Source of the DNA: a virus
Reading direction: 5' to 3' (one strand)
IMG/VR virus record: IMGVR_UViG_3300045051_000656
Coordinates: 1 to 42,329 of that record
DNA length: 42,329 nucleotides
In this document: piece by piece, positions 6,447-14,220 of the stretch
Layout of the letters: each line of letters starts with the position of its first letter
Position numbering within the stretch: the first letter of the stretch is position 1
The notes under the pieces: generated by a model
Told to the model about the DNA's origin: nothing
Seen by the model: only the letters and a program-made list of their open reading frames with translations
Database searches by the model: none
Made by a program: the position numbers and the translations under genes

Positions 6447-7232
6447 TCACCCCTGCGCGGGCCGCACGAGCGCCACGGTGCGGGCGCCCTCGTTGGGCAG
6501 GACGCCCAGGCCCTGCCACCGGGCCATCTCGCGCAGGCGTCCGTAGGCGACGCCCCCCGCGACGCGCACCGGCACGGGGATGGGAGCGCCGCGCCACGTC
6601 GGGCCGTCCTCCCACCCGAGCAGCGTGTCGGCGGCGGAGCCGTGCAGCGCCTCGAGCAGCGCCCGCACGCCCACCCAGCTCGCTCCGTCCTCGACCACCA
6701 GCGGCAGGCGCAGGGACGCCCCCACCGCCAGCGTCCAGCCCGGCTCCGTCTCCTCGATGAGGTCCGCCCACCGGACGTAGCGCAGGCGGCCCGTGCGGGG
6801 CCGGGCGGGGCGCGCGGCCACCTCCCAGCCGTTGCGGCTGCCCCCGCTGTTGGAGTTGCCCTCGACGGTGGCGACGGAGTCCGAGGCGACGCCGGTGACG
6901 ATGCCGACGTGCGTGGCATCGTCCTGGCTCGCCATGACGAGGAAAAGGTCGCCGGGGCGCGGGTCGTGCTCGAAGAGGACGCGGTGGCGTCGGGCGTGGT
7001 CGAGCAGCACGTCGCAGGAGGCGGTCAGCGGCAGGGGCCACGCCTCCCCCAGCGCCTCGCGACCCGCCCACGCCACGAACGCGGCGCACCAGTAGGCGGG
7101 CTTGCGCCATCCGGTGACGGCGAGGTACTGCGCGACGCGAGGTCCCCAGTTGGATCCGCGCGGCTCCTCGGCGACCCCGACCTCGCCCTTTGCGGCGGCC
7201 AGCACGGCCGCGACGGCCTCGGCGCGGGTCAC
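6447..7232 (-). CDS. CHAP-domain endolysin with a C-terminal repeat domain
   Basis: 261 residues from a GTG start preceded by GGGAGG, overlapping the stop of the HTH gene (GTGA). Residues 1-150 form a CHAP/NlpC-like amidase: Cys49 in AYWCAAFVAW, His108 in DATHVGIV and the following VEGNSN with Glu124/Asn126. Such enzymes cut peptidoglycan peptide bonds. The C-terminal 95 residues carry two copies of a pattern like LRLPLVVEDGASWVGVRALLEAL and VPVRVAGGVAYGRLREMARW. This resembles the copper-amine-oxidase N-terminal-like repeat found in cell-wall-associated proteins and probably binds the wall. There is no signal peptide, so export should need a holin; the 127-residue membrane protein at 7752-8135 is the candidate. 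Confidence 0.85.
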   Translation of the reverse strand: MTRAEAVAAVLAAAKGEVGVAEEPRGSNWGPRVAQYLAVTGWRKPAYWCAAFVAWAGREALGEAWPLPLTASCDVLLDHARRHRVLFEHDPRPGDLFLVMASQDDATHVGIVTGVASDSVATVEGNSNSGGSRNGWEVAARPARPRTGRLRYVRWADLIEETEPGWTLAVGASLRLPLVVEDGASWVGVRALLEALHGSAADTLLGWEDGPTWRGAPIPVPVRVAGGVAYGRLREMARWQGLGVLPNEGARTVALVRPAQG

Positions 7233-7537
7233 GGCGTCCTCCCGTCGTCGACCACGACCACGCGCAGTCCCAGAGCGCGCCCACAGGCGACGGCCGCCGC
7301 GTGGCTGCCGCGCCCGCCGCGCACCCCGGTGACGCGGTGGATCTCGTCCATGTACCAGTTGACGGTCTTGCGGCTCAGGCACAGGGCGTGTGCGGCGGCC
7401 GTGGCGCTGCCCTGCTCCAGAACGGCCCGCAGGACCTCGATGTGGCGGGGGCGCAGCCGCCCGCAGCCGGTGCGGTCCCCCATCCGGAACTCCCGGGGCA
7501 GAGGCGGCAGGGTGCGCGCCAGTGGAGATGGACTCAT
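7229..7537 (-). CDS. LuxR/GerE-type HTH protein in the lysis region
   Basis: 102 residues. After a short N-terminus (about 25), residues 28-75 match the LuxR-type HTH: RPRHIEVLRAVLEQGSATAAAHALCLSRKTVNWYMDEI, the usual 'R..evL.lla.G.s.keIA..L.ls..TV..h...i' arrangement. No receiver or ligand domain is present. The start overlaps the neighbouring 72-residue gene's stop region (7534-7537) and the end overlaps the lysin start. A DNA-binding protein embedded between holin-like and lysin genes is unusual. It may time expression of the lysis or late genes, or bind phage DNA in another way. Confidence 0.75.
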   Translation of the reverse strand: MSPSPLARTLPPLPREFRMGDRTGCGRLRPRHIEVLRAVLEQGSATAAAHALCLSRKTVNWYMDEIHRVTGVRGGRGSHAAAVACGRALGLRVVVVDDGRTP

Positions 7538-7752
7538 CGGATCTGGTCCTTGCCGGTACGCGGGAAGCGCCGCAGCAGCTCGCGCTCGGCTTCGGAGGTG
7601 ATCGCCTGGGTGGCGGCGTCCACGACGGCTTCCTCGACGGCTTCTTCCACCGCCTCCACCGCCTTGTCGCCCGCGTCCTTGCCGGCGAGCTGCGCCACGG
7701 GCCAGCGGATCAGGTTGCGGATGGCGCCGGGCAGGCGCAGCTTCAGGCCCAT
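7534..7752 (-). CDS. Small charged late protein, 72 residues
   Basis: Starts with ATG at 7752 in an ATGA overlap with the preceding gene. It has a basic N-terminus (MGLKLRLPGAIRNLIRW), then an acidic alanine-rich helix (KAVEAVEEAVEEAVVDAATQAI) and a basic tail. It may be amphipathic and membrane-associated, perhaps an accessory lysis peptide, but there is no recognised family. Longer frames upstream on the same strand are shadows of the 127-residue gene. Confidence 0.65.
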   Translation of the reverse strand: MGLKLRLPGAIRNLIRWPVAQLAGKDAGDKAVEAVEEAVEEAVVDAATQAITSEAERELLRRFPRTGKDQIR

Positions 7753-8135
7753 CAGCGGCCTCCCTTGCCCGCGCGCAGGGCCAGCACCACGGCTTCTTCC
7801 TCGGGGGTCAGTGCGCCCACGGAGCCGCCCCCGCCGGTCTTCCAGGCGGGGATGTCGGCCGGGGGCGGTGCCACCGGGAGTTCGACGGCGAAGCGCGGCT
7901 CCTCGGGCGCGGCGAACCGGTCCACCACGACGGCGCCGGGAGGCACCCAGTCCCGCCCCTTGGGGTTGAGGAAGTAGAGCAGCATGGCGGCTACGGCCAC
8001 CACGCCCGATGCGTGCGTCGCAGCCGGATCGGACACGCCCATCCGCCCCAGGTACTCGTGGGCGCCCGTGGCGGCCCCGGCCGCCCATCCGAGCATCTGC
8101 CCCCACTTCACGTCCCGCAGCCACTTCTCGACCAT
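7752..8135 (-). CDS. Holin-like membrane protein
   Basis: 127 residues, with a strong ribosome binding site (GAGGAGG) upstream. Two moderately hydrophobic segments (about 12-28, GQMLGWAAGAATG, and 42-57, SGVVAVAAMLLYFLN) are followed by a long hydrophilic, proline-rich tail. The N-terminus begins with a short charged helix (MVEKWLRDVKW). Two membrane helices, small size and position beside the lysin fit a holin. The long tail is longer than usual. No sequence family is recognised, so the call rests on topology and context. Confidence 0.6.
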   Translation of the reverse strand: MVEKWLRDVKWGQMLGWAAGAATGAHEYLGRMGVSDPAATHASGVVAVAAMLLYFLNPKGRDWVPPGAVVVDRFAAPEEPRFAVELPVAPPPADIPAWKTGGGGSVGALTPEEEAVVLALRAGKGGR

Positions 8136-8170
8136 CTCGCGCCTCCTCGATCCTCACCCCCGGTGGGGCG

Positions 8171-8713
8171 TCACTCCTGGGGGGACGTGGTCCCCACGTA
8201 GCCGGTCACCTCGTCCGCGCTATTGCGCACCTCGCGCGCCTCGGCCTTGACGCGCACCGCGCCGCCCGGGCCGCAGACCCGGTACTCGTCGACGTAGGGC
8301 CGTCGCTCGCGCACGCACTCGCGCCAGCGGGCCAGCACACGCGCCCGGTCGTCGGGGTGGATGCCCAGCTCCCAGCCGGTGCCGCGCAGGTCGTCCTTCG
8401 TGCGCCCCAGCAGGCGCTCGTAGGCGTGGTTGCAGTCCGTGCAGTTGCCCGCCGCGTCCGTCTCCCACGACGGGGTCGGAGAGCGGTCCATGGCGGTCGC
8501 CACGCGCACCTGCGTGGCCAGCAGCAGGTCTGTGATCGTCGTCTGCCCGGCCGACAGGCGGGTCAGGTGCTCGTCGATGCGCCGATCCCGCTCGTCGCGC
8601 TGGTGGCGCTCGCCGCGTCTGCGGCGCACCACCCTGCGGCACCCCTCGGCGCACCCTCCCAGCACGGGGATGAGGGCGAGCCAGGAGGGCAGGGCGTCTA
8701 CGATCTCGGCCAT
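8171..8713 (-). CDS. Membrane-anchored coiled-coil PAS-domain protein
   Basis: 180 residues from ATG at 8713. ATG at 8761 is an alternative; neither has a clear ribosome binding site. A hydrophobic N-terminal segment (DALPSWLALIPVLGGC, about 5-20) is followed by a strongly basic stop-transfer (RRVVRRRRGERHQRD) and a helical stretch (RRIDEHLTRLSAGQTTITDLLLATQV) likely to be a coiled coil. Residues about 75-178 form a PAS domain of the PAS_3 kind: TDAAGNCTDCNHAYERLLG, GIHPDDRARVLARW, RRPYVDEYRV and a final GYVGTTSPQE. PAS domains sense ligands or redox state. No output domain is attached. Its place between the tail-tip and holin genes is odd for a phage. Confidence 0.8.
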   Translation of the reverse strand: MAEIVDALPSWLALIPVLGGCAEGCRRVVRRRRGERHQRDERDRRIDEHLTRLSAGQTTITDLLLATQVRVATAMDRSPTPSWETDAAGNCTDCNHAYERLLGRTKDDLRGTGWELGIHPDDRARVLARWRECVRERRPYVDEYRVCGPGGAVRVKAEAREVRNSADEVTGYVGTTSPQE

Positions 8714-8841
8714 GCGGGTGGACAGCACGGGCGACTGGGGGCGTGCGTTGGGGTATCCCATCGGGCGGGGTCCGATCGTTGGTGGGGATGGGAGCCGGGT
8801 GGGCTGGGGCAGCAGGCAGGCTCGGAGGGTGACGGACGGCG
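8714..8841 (-). other. Short gap upstream of the PAS gene
   Basis: 128 bases with no recognised gene or hairpin, except that the PAS protein may begin inside it at the ATG ending at 8761. GC-rich and without a clear promoter. Confidence 0.4.
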
Positions 8842-9051
8842 TCAGATGACGACGATGGACGCGCGGCGGCGGCTGGAAGCGGGGAGGTTGTAGGTGTCCA
8901 CGATCACCTCGGCGACGGTCTTGCTGGCGCGAAGGTCCGGGACGTAGGTGTTGACGATCACCTCGGCCACCGTCTTGGACGCCCTCATGTCGGGGATGAA
9001 GGTGTCCACGATCACTTCCGCCGCCGTCTTGCTGGCGCGAAGGTCGGCCAT
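8842..9051 (-). CDS. 69-residue protein made of three tandem 18-residue repeats
   Basis: Starts at ATG 9051 just after the LamG-like tail protein. Nearly the whole protein is three near-identical units: LRASKTAAEVIVDT, MRASKTVAEVIVNT, LRASKTVAEVIVDT, each preceded by D and separated by short FIPD/YVPD links, with a basic tail (PASSRRRASIVVI). The unit looks like a beta hairpin or short amphipathic strand. Comparable tiny proteins made of '(V/L)RVSQxxVEVL' repeats occur near tail-tip genes of other phages (recollection, not searched), so a small virion-tip component is likely. Confidence 0.7.
   Translation of the reverse strand: MADLRASKTAAEVIVDTFIPDMRASKTVAEVIVNTYVPDLRASKTVAEVIVDTYNLPASSRRRASIVVI
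8881..9045 (-). repeat. Three 54-bp tandem repeats inside the 69-residue gene
   Basis: Each unit reads on the plus strand as GTNNACGATCACNTCNGCN followed by an ACGGTCTTG-like block and a GCGAAGGTC-like block. The three copies differ at a handful of bases, some silent, so they have diverged under coding constraint. Confidence 0.8.
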
Positions 9052-9054
9052 GGC

Positions 9055-10044
9055 CTACGCCTGCTTCTGCCCGACCTCCATCGCGTTGACGTTGGAGGAC
9101 GTCCACGCGGCGGAGGTGGCCGGGTCGGTGGCGTGGAAGGTTCGGTGCGGCCCGTAGGTGGATGCGAGGGTCTTCAAGGAGCCGTCGTAGTCGGCCCCGC
9201 CCGAGCGGACCACGTTGTACATATTGCAGGGCGTCGTGTTGTACTTGGCCCAGGTCGTCACCCCGACGCCCACGATGGTGCCCGACGGCAGGGTCGGGTC
9301 GGCCATCGCGTAGGTGTCCTTCGTGCCGCTGACGTTGCTGGAGACGTAGTCGGTGTCGGAGTTGTGCGCGCCGCTCTCGTCAACGCAGGTGTGGTTGCTG
9401 CCGGTGGAGGCGGTCATACCGGTCGTGTTGCCCGCGCCGTCCGGGAGGCTGTTGAGGATGCGCGGCGTGCCCAGGAACTGCGCGTCGTCGAGAACGTAGT
9501 TGTCGAAGTAATGGCTGTCCATGCTGTTGTCGGTGCCGATTTCGACGTGGGTGAGCTGCGCGTTGCCGGTGTTCTGGGTGTCCACGCCGGTTGCGGACGC
9601 CTCGCTGACCCCGTTGATGCGCAGGTCGTAGGCCCCCGTCGTGTTGTTGACGGTCAGCTTCAGCGCGATGAACGTCCACGAACTGTGGCTCACCGCCGAG
9701 GTGGACGTCGCCAGCACGGTGCCGTCGGCGCGCAGAAGCGAGATCGTGCGGGTGGAGTTGTTCATCCGGAGGCGGCACTGGTCCGTCCCCGCGCCGTCCT
9801 GGATGCGGCAGATGATCGCGTCGCCGTAGTTGCCCGACCAGCTGAGCTTGAAGGCGAAGTGGACGTAGATGGTGGACAGCGTGCCCGTGGCGACGCGGGC
9901 CATGCCGTTGCCGAGCGAGTTGTAGGTGTCCCAGCAGTTGCCGTCCTGCCCCGCCGCGCTGGCCTGTCGCCCTCCGGTGGCGACGTAGTACCCGGACCCG
10001 GACGGGACGCCGTTGTCGAAGCTGTCCCAGTGGATGACGGCCAT
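9055..10044 (-). CDS. Tail protein with concanavalin/LamG-like fold
   Basis: 329 residues, ATG at 10044 preceded by GGAGGCGTAAAG. The first two thirds look like a LamG/concanavalin-type jelly roll: IYVHFAFKLSW, then DAIICRIQDGAGTDQCRLRM, then WTFIALKLTVNNTTGAYDLR and a terminal HVEIGTDNSMDSHYFDNYVLD. The last third (from about 215) is rich in Ser/Thr/Gly and may form a second beta domain. Proteins of this kind bind host surface sugars at the tail tip. It follows the fibre gene with a two-base gap and is probably exposed on the virion. Confidence 0.8.
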   Translation of the reverse strand: MAVIHWDSFDNGVPSGSGYYVATGGRQASAAGQDGNCWDTYNSLGNGMARVATGTLSTIYVHFAFKLSWSGNYGDAIICRIQDGAGTDQCRLRMNNSTRTISLLRADGTVLATSTSAVSHSSWTFIALKLTVNNTTGAYDLRINGVSEASATGVDTQNTGNAQLTHVEIGTDNSMDSHYFDNYVLDDAQFLGTPRILNSLPDGAGNTTGMTASTGSNHTCVDESGAHNSDTDYVSSNVSGTKDTYAMADPTLPSGTIVGVGVTTWAKYNTTPCNMYNVVRSGGADYDGSLKTLASTYGPHRTFHATDPATSAAWTSSNVNAMEVGQKQA

Positions 10045-10046
10045 CT

Positions 10047-11045
10047 TTACGCCTCCTGCATCTCGAGTTCGATCGTCCAGCCGGTCGCGGTGCCCAGCGC
10101 CGACACGTTGAAGCGCACCTTGTCCCCGCTGGCGACGGTGCCGATGGCGAAACTGGTGATGCTCACCTGGTAGTCGCCGCTGGGCATCGTCAGCGTCCCG
10201 AGGGTGCTGGCGCTGAACGCCCCCGCCACGGTCGACTTCTCCAGAACAGCCACCGGCGCACCCCCCGCCACGTTGACCCGCAGCGTCGCCCGCCGCAGGT
10301 TGTAGGTCAGGCTGGTGGTGCCGTCGTCGGGGCTGTACGGGACCACGAACTCCGCCGTGTCCGCGCCGGTCCCGCTCGGGGTGTGCGCGGCGCACAGCAC
10401 CAACACGCAGGTGCGCTTGAGGCGCGTGTCGCTGCCCTTCACGACCTCGCCGCTGGCCGCGTTTCCGCTGCCAGCCACGTTGAGGGTAGCCGACGTCCCC
10501 AAGCCCAGCGTGGTGCGCTGCGCCGAAGCGTCCGCGTCGTCGAGCAGGGCGCGGCCGGCGGAGGTCATGGTCGCCAGCGCCGCCGTGCCCGCCCCGGTGA
10601 AGTAGGGCAGGCTGTCCGCAGCGCTGGTCAGGCCCGCCAGCGCGGTCAGTTCGCCGTCGAGGGGCTGGTAGCGCCCGTCCCCGTCCGCGCGGGTCAGGAT
10701 GTCCGTGGACGCCGCGACGCCCAGCGTCCGCAGCGCCAGCGTGTCGGCGGCCGTGAAGACCGGCACCTGCACCCCCGAGGACCATGCGACCGCGGCGAGG
10801 GCCGTGAGGGTCGCGTCGAGGGGCTGGTAGGCCCCGGATAGGGCGCCCCCCACCTGCACCCAGGTGATCGGCGACTCGTCGGTCAGCTCCCAGATCGTGC
10901 CCGTGTCGCTCTGCTTGGCCCAGCGCCCCACGTCGTCGGCGGTGAGGGTGTAGCCCGTTCCGAGGGCGCGCGCCGAGGCGTCGGCGAAGACGAAGGCGTA
11001 GGGTCTGTGAACGTCGGTCTGGTAGCGGTGGTCCGGTGTCGGCAT
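10047..11045 (-). CDS. Tail fibre protein
   Basis: 332 residues, start supported by AGGAGACGATTC upstream. The middle contains the loose fibre repeats typical of phage tail fibres: YQPLDATLTALAAVAW, YQPLDGELTALAGLTS, SLPYFTGAGTAALATM, ALLDDADASAQRTTLGLG. These form a beta-helical shaft. The N-terminal 75 residues probably attach to the baseplate, and the C-terminal 120 residues (VLVLCAAHTPSGTGADTAEF onward) form a beta-sandwich tip. No chaperone gene is seen next to it. Confidence 0.85.
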   Translation of the reverse strand: MPTPDHRYQTDVHRPYAFVFADASARALGTGYTLTADDVGRWAKQSDTGTIWELTDESPITWVQVGGALSGAYQPLDATLTALAAVAWSSGVQVPVFTAADTLALRTLGVAASTDILTRADGDGRYQPLDGELTALAGLTSAADSLPYFTGAGTAALATMTSAGRALLDDADASAQRTTLGLGTSATLNVAGSGNAASGEVVKGSDTRLKRTCVLVLCAAHTPSGTGADTAEFVVPYSPDDGTTSLTYNLRRATLRVNVAGGAPVAVLEKSTVAGAFSASTLGTLTMPSGDYQVSITSFAIGTVASGDKVRFNVSALGTATGWTIELEMQEA

Positions 11046-11055
11046 GAATCGTCTC

Positions 11056-14000
11056 CTATCCCACCGGGGTGACCAGCGGGTATCCGCCGTCGCCGATCAG
11101 CCATCCGGCGTCCCGGTCCGTCACCGGCAGGCACTCCTCGAAGGTGGACCCGTCGAGGCAGACCAGCAGGCCGCCCATCGTGGTCCCCGTCAGGCCCGCC
11201 ACACCCCCCGCCGCGGCCGGCGCGCCCGCGCCCGGAGGCGTCCCGGCGTCGCTGCCCGTGCGGCTGCTCGCGTTGTCGGAGGTGATCTGCTTCTTGAGGC
11301 GCTTCAGCAGCAGGTCCACCAGGTTGGGGCGCTCCCGCTTGAGCTCGATGGACGCCTTGAGGACGCCGTCCCACGTCCACCGCACGCGCGTGATCGGCAG
11401 CGTCTCCTCGCCGCCCATCAGGACGGCGCCGTCGTCCCCGCCGAGGGTCACCAGATCCCCCGGGCGCGGCATCCGCACCGGCGAGGGGGCCAGAACCTCC
11501 ACGGTGGGAGCCGGGAAGGGCGCGGCGTGGGCGTTGAAGAAAGCCTCGGCGTAGGAGCGGGCGTCGGCCAGGGTGGTGACGCTGTCCACGCGCGCCACAT
11601 CGTCCCGGTACCCGTAGGTGGCGACGGAGGCGGCCGCCGCCGCGCTCAGGCCGGTCAGGGCCGCGTCGTCGGTGTCGATCTGCACGACGTACTGCCCGTC
11701 GCGCAGGTAGTCCCCGCCCGCCGCCGCGTCCCGGAAGCAGAACGCGTCGACGTAGACGGCGGTGTTGCCCCGGAAGGCCAGCCACGCGCAGACCTGCGTG
11801 GTCTGCTGGTTGCAGTCCACCTGCACCGAGTGCTGCGTCCACGACGACCACCCGGACCCGGCGGCGATGGCGTGGGTGGTGGTGGCCACCAGGCTCCCGT
11901 CCGACTTGTACTCCTTGCAGACGAGCTGCAGCTTGCCGTTCGCGGTGATGCCCGGGGGGGATTTGAGCCAGACCGACAGGTCGTAGGAGTTGCCCCCCAG
12001 CGCGTCCCAGCGCTTCTGGCTGACCGGCTGCAGGCGCACCTCCCCGGCGTCGCTGTCGGCGGCGGACACGTCCACGAAGAGGCAGTGGGCGCCGTCCTGC
12101 GCGCCGCCCTGGGGCCGCAGCGCCCAGTTGACCACGTCGACCGTGCCCGTCCCCGGCGCGACCATCTCCCAGCTGCTCTGGTAGACGGCGCCCGAGTCGT
12201 AGACCTGCACCTCGTCCCAGAGGATGCCCTTGCGGATGCCCCCGCCGCTGGTCACCTCGCCGCGCACCCGAAAGCCGGTCGCCCCCACCGGCGCGCGGCT
12301 GGTGATCGTCCACTCCTGCCACGCCGCGGTCAGGCGCGGGTCCGCCACGCCCGTCGGGTCGGGCAGCGCGACCGTCTCGGTGGAAATGGTCGATCCGCCC
12401 GTGTCCAGCCACGTCAGGGTGGCCTGACCGACGACGGCGAAGCTCACCTGCTCGCACTTGGCCCGGAAGCTGAAGGTGTAGTCCCGGCCCACGACGATGG
12501 CCGTGGCGGGCGGGTTCTGGGTCTGCTGGACGTACTCGCCGCTGATGTCGGTCTCGTACATCCACTCCCCGGCGAAGGGTGTCCCCTCCCCCGTCCTGCC
12601 TCCGGACTGCTTGCGGCTGCCGGTTCCCGACCAGGTGCCCGATTCCTCGAAGCCCGCCTTCTCCACGAGGTTGCCGGTGCCCTCGCCGCCGAAGCGGGGC
12701 CGCTCGAAGGAGCTGTTGTAGATGAGGTTGGGGTATCTGGGGTTGCCCCCCATGATCGTCAGGCGGTTGACCAGATCCGCCGTGGCCTCGTCGCCCTTGG
12801 CCGCGCTGACGTTCCTGCCCGGCACGGGGTAGAGGTGGTCGCGGCTGGTGGAGAAGGGCTTGACGAAGAGCCGGTCGTTGCCCGCCCCGTCCACGTCGCA
12901 GCCCCAGACGACCAGATTGGCCCCTTGGTTCTGGGCGATGTCCTGCGCGACGTCGGCGAAGGTCTTGCGGTCGGCCTCGACGAGCTGCGTGGTCGCCCCG
13001 GTGTCGCGCGCGTCGATCCGCAGGCTGGGCAGGACCGGGGCCACGGCATCGGCGGCGATGTCGGCGAAGGCGCGGGCCAGATCGACCGCCGCCGGGTAGA
13101 GGTAGGAGCCCTGGCAGACGGGCTTGCCCGCCAGCAGGACGATCCCCGACCCGGACACCTGGAGCGTGGGCGGCTCCTCCTCGGTGCGGCTGGTGGTGTG
13201 GACGCTCCCCCGGTAGCAGCGCACGCCCCGCCAGTAGAACTCGACGCGGTCCCCGGCGGCGATGTCCGGCAGGTCGGAGGGCAAGGCCCCGAGATCGAGC
13301 GAGAAGTCCTTCCAGCCGCCGTAGCGCTCGTCGGACCAGCTGGCCTTGAGCACCCGTCCGGACGGCAGGGTGCGGCGCGTCGTGGTGTCGCCGTCGAAGA
13401 CCTCGACCGTCAGCTCGCTCGCGTCGGGGAATGGCCACAGGCCGGAGTCGCCCGGGCTACCCGATCCGTAGAGGGCGGCGCGCTCGGTGGCGGTGAGGAC
13501 GCGCTGCCAGACCCCCACCTCGCAGATGCGGCCGCTGGCGCTCTGGGTGGGACCGGCCGCCCGGTTGCTGATGTTGCGCGACCCGATGGTGACGGGGTTG
13601 TCGTCGGTCCAGATCGTCGCCGCCGAGCCGCTGTCCACGACCGCGCCGCCGTCCACCTGCAGGTAGACGTGCTGGTTGGACGGGTCGTACCAGGCGAGGA
13701 TGTGGTGCCAGGCCGCCAGCCCCCCGCTGACCGTGTGGGTGATGCGACTGGTGTTGGTGCCGTTGTCGGAGGTCTGCCAGTTGACCGTCCACTGGCCGCC
13801 GGTGGGTCCGTAGCTGGCGTAGATCGACCACTCGCCCTGAAACGACGGCGAGCCGAACCACGTCACCGACTCCTTGCAGATGAGGTGCCGGTCGGCCGCG
13901 CCGGAGCCGAAGGGGCTGTTCGGGCGGTACCAGAGCGAGATCGTGAAGCCCAGGTCCGGATCGACGGACAGGTCGGTCGAGGGCGTCTCGACGATGAGGT

Positions 14001-14190
14001 ACGGGTCGAGGTCGGGGGTGACGCCGGGGGCGAACGCCGCCGCCCCACGCCCGATGCCCTCCGCCAGCGCCGGGGAGCCCACGGGCACCATCGCGTCGGC
14101 GGTGCCCGCCAGATCCGGGCGCACCTCGGCCGCGGCCTGGTCGAGGCGCCAGTAGTGCGCGAGGCCGCGTTGGAGGGAGGACAGGGGCAT
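11056..14190 (-). CDS. Tail-tip hub protein with LamG and carbohydrate-binding-like domains
   Basis: 1044 residues. Residues 1-245 are a LamG/concanavalin-like domain (AHYWRLDQ, ISLWYRPN, WSIYASYG, WHHILAWYDPSNQHVYLQVDG). A hub-like core follows (about 260-490: DLGALPSDLPDIAAGDRVEFYW and QLVEADRKTFADVAQDIAQNQGANL), the signature of siphovirus tail-tip (Tal-type) proteins. From about 505 to 820 there are two CBM-like beta sandwiches, each opening like NLIYNSSFE and SSWEMV. A return to hub sequence (RMPRPGDLVTLGGDDG) precedes a Gly/Pro-rich tail. The start codon has only CCACCACC upstream, no Shine-Dalgarno. The gene sits between the Dit-like and fibre genes, as expected for the central tail tip. 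Confidence 0.85.
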   Translation of the reverse strand: MPLSSLQRGLAHYWRLDQAAAEVRPDLAGTADAMVPVGSPALAEGIGRGAAAFAPGVTPDLDPYLIVETPSTDLSVDPDLGFTISLWYRPNSPFGSGAADRHLICKESVTWFGSPSFQGEWSIYASYGPTGGQWTVNWQTSDNGTNTSRITHTVSGGLAAWHHILAWYDPSNQHVYLQVDGGAVVDSGSAATIWTDDNPVTIGSRNISNRAAGPTQSASGRICEVGVWQRVLTATERAALYGSGSPGDSGLWPFPDASELTVEVFDGDTTTRRTLPSGRVLKASWSDERYGGWKDFSLDLGALPSDLPDIAAGDRVEFYWRGVRCYRGSVHTTSRTEEEPPTLQVSGSGIVLLAGKPVCQGSYLYPAAVDLARAFADIAADAVAPVLPSLRIDARDTGATTQLVEADRKTFADVAQDIAQNQGANLVVWGCDVDGAGNDRLFVKPFSTSRDHLYPVPGRNVSAAKGDEATADLVNRLTIMGGNPRYPNLIYNSSFERPRFGGEGTGNLVEKAGFEESGTWSGTGSRKQSGGRTGEGTPFAGEWMYETDISGEYVQQTQNPPATAIVVGRDYTFSFRAKCEQVSFAVVGQATLTWLDTGGSTISTETVALPDPTGVADPRLTAAWQEWTITSRAPVGATGFRVRGEVTSGGGIRKGILWDEVQVYDSGAVYQSSWEMVAPGTGTVDVVNWALRPQGGAQDGAHCLFVDVSAADSDAGEVRLQPVSQKRWDALGGNSYDLSVWLKSPPGITANGKLQLVCKEYKSDGSLVATTTHAIAAGSGWSSWTQHSVQVDCNQQTTQVCAWLAFRGNTAVYVDAFCFRDAAAGGDYLRDGQYVVQIDTDDAALTGLSAAAAASVATYGYRDDVARVDSVTTLADARSYAEAFFNAHAAPFPAPTVEVLAPSPVRMPRPGDLVTLGGDDGAVLMGGEETLPITRVRWTWDGVLKASIELKRERPNLVDLLLKRLKKQITSDNASSRTGSDAGTPPGAGAPAAAGGVAGLTGTTMGGLLVCLDGSTFEECLPVTDRDAGWLIGDGGYPLVTPVG

Positions 14191-14220
14191 GGTGGTGGTT
14201 GGTGGCCGTTGTGGTGGTGG

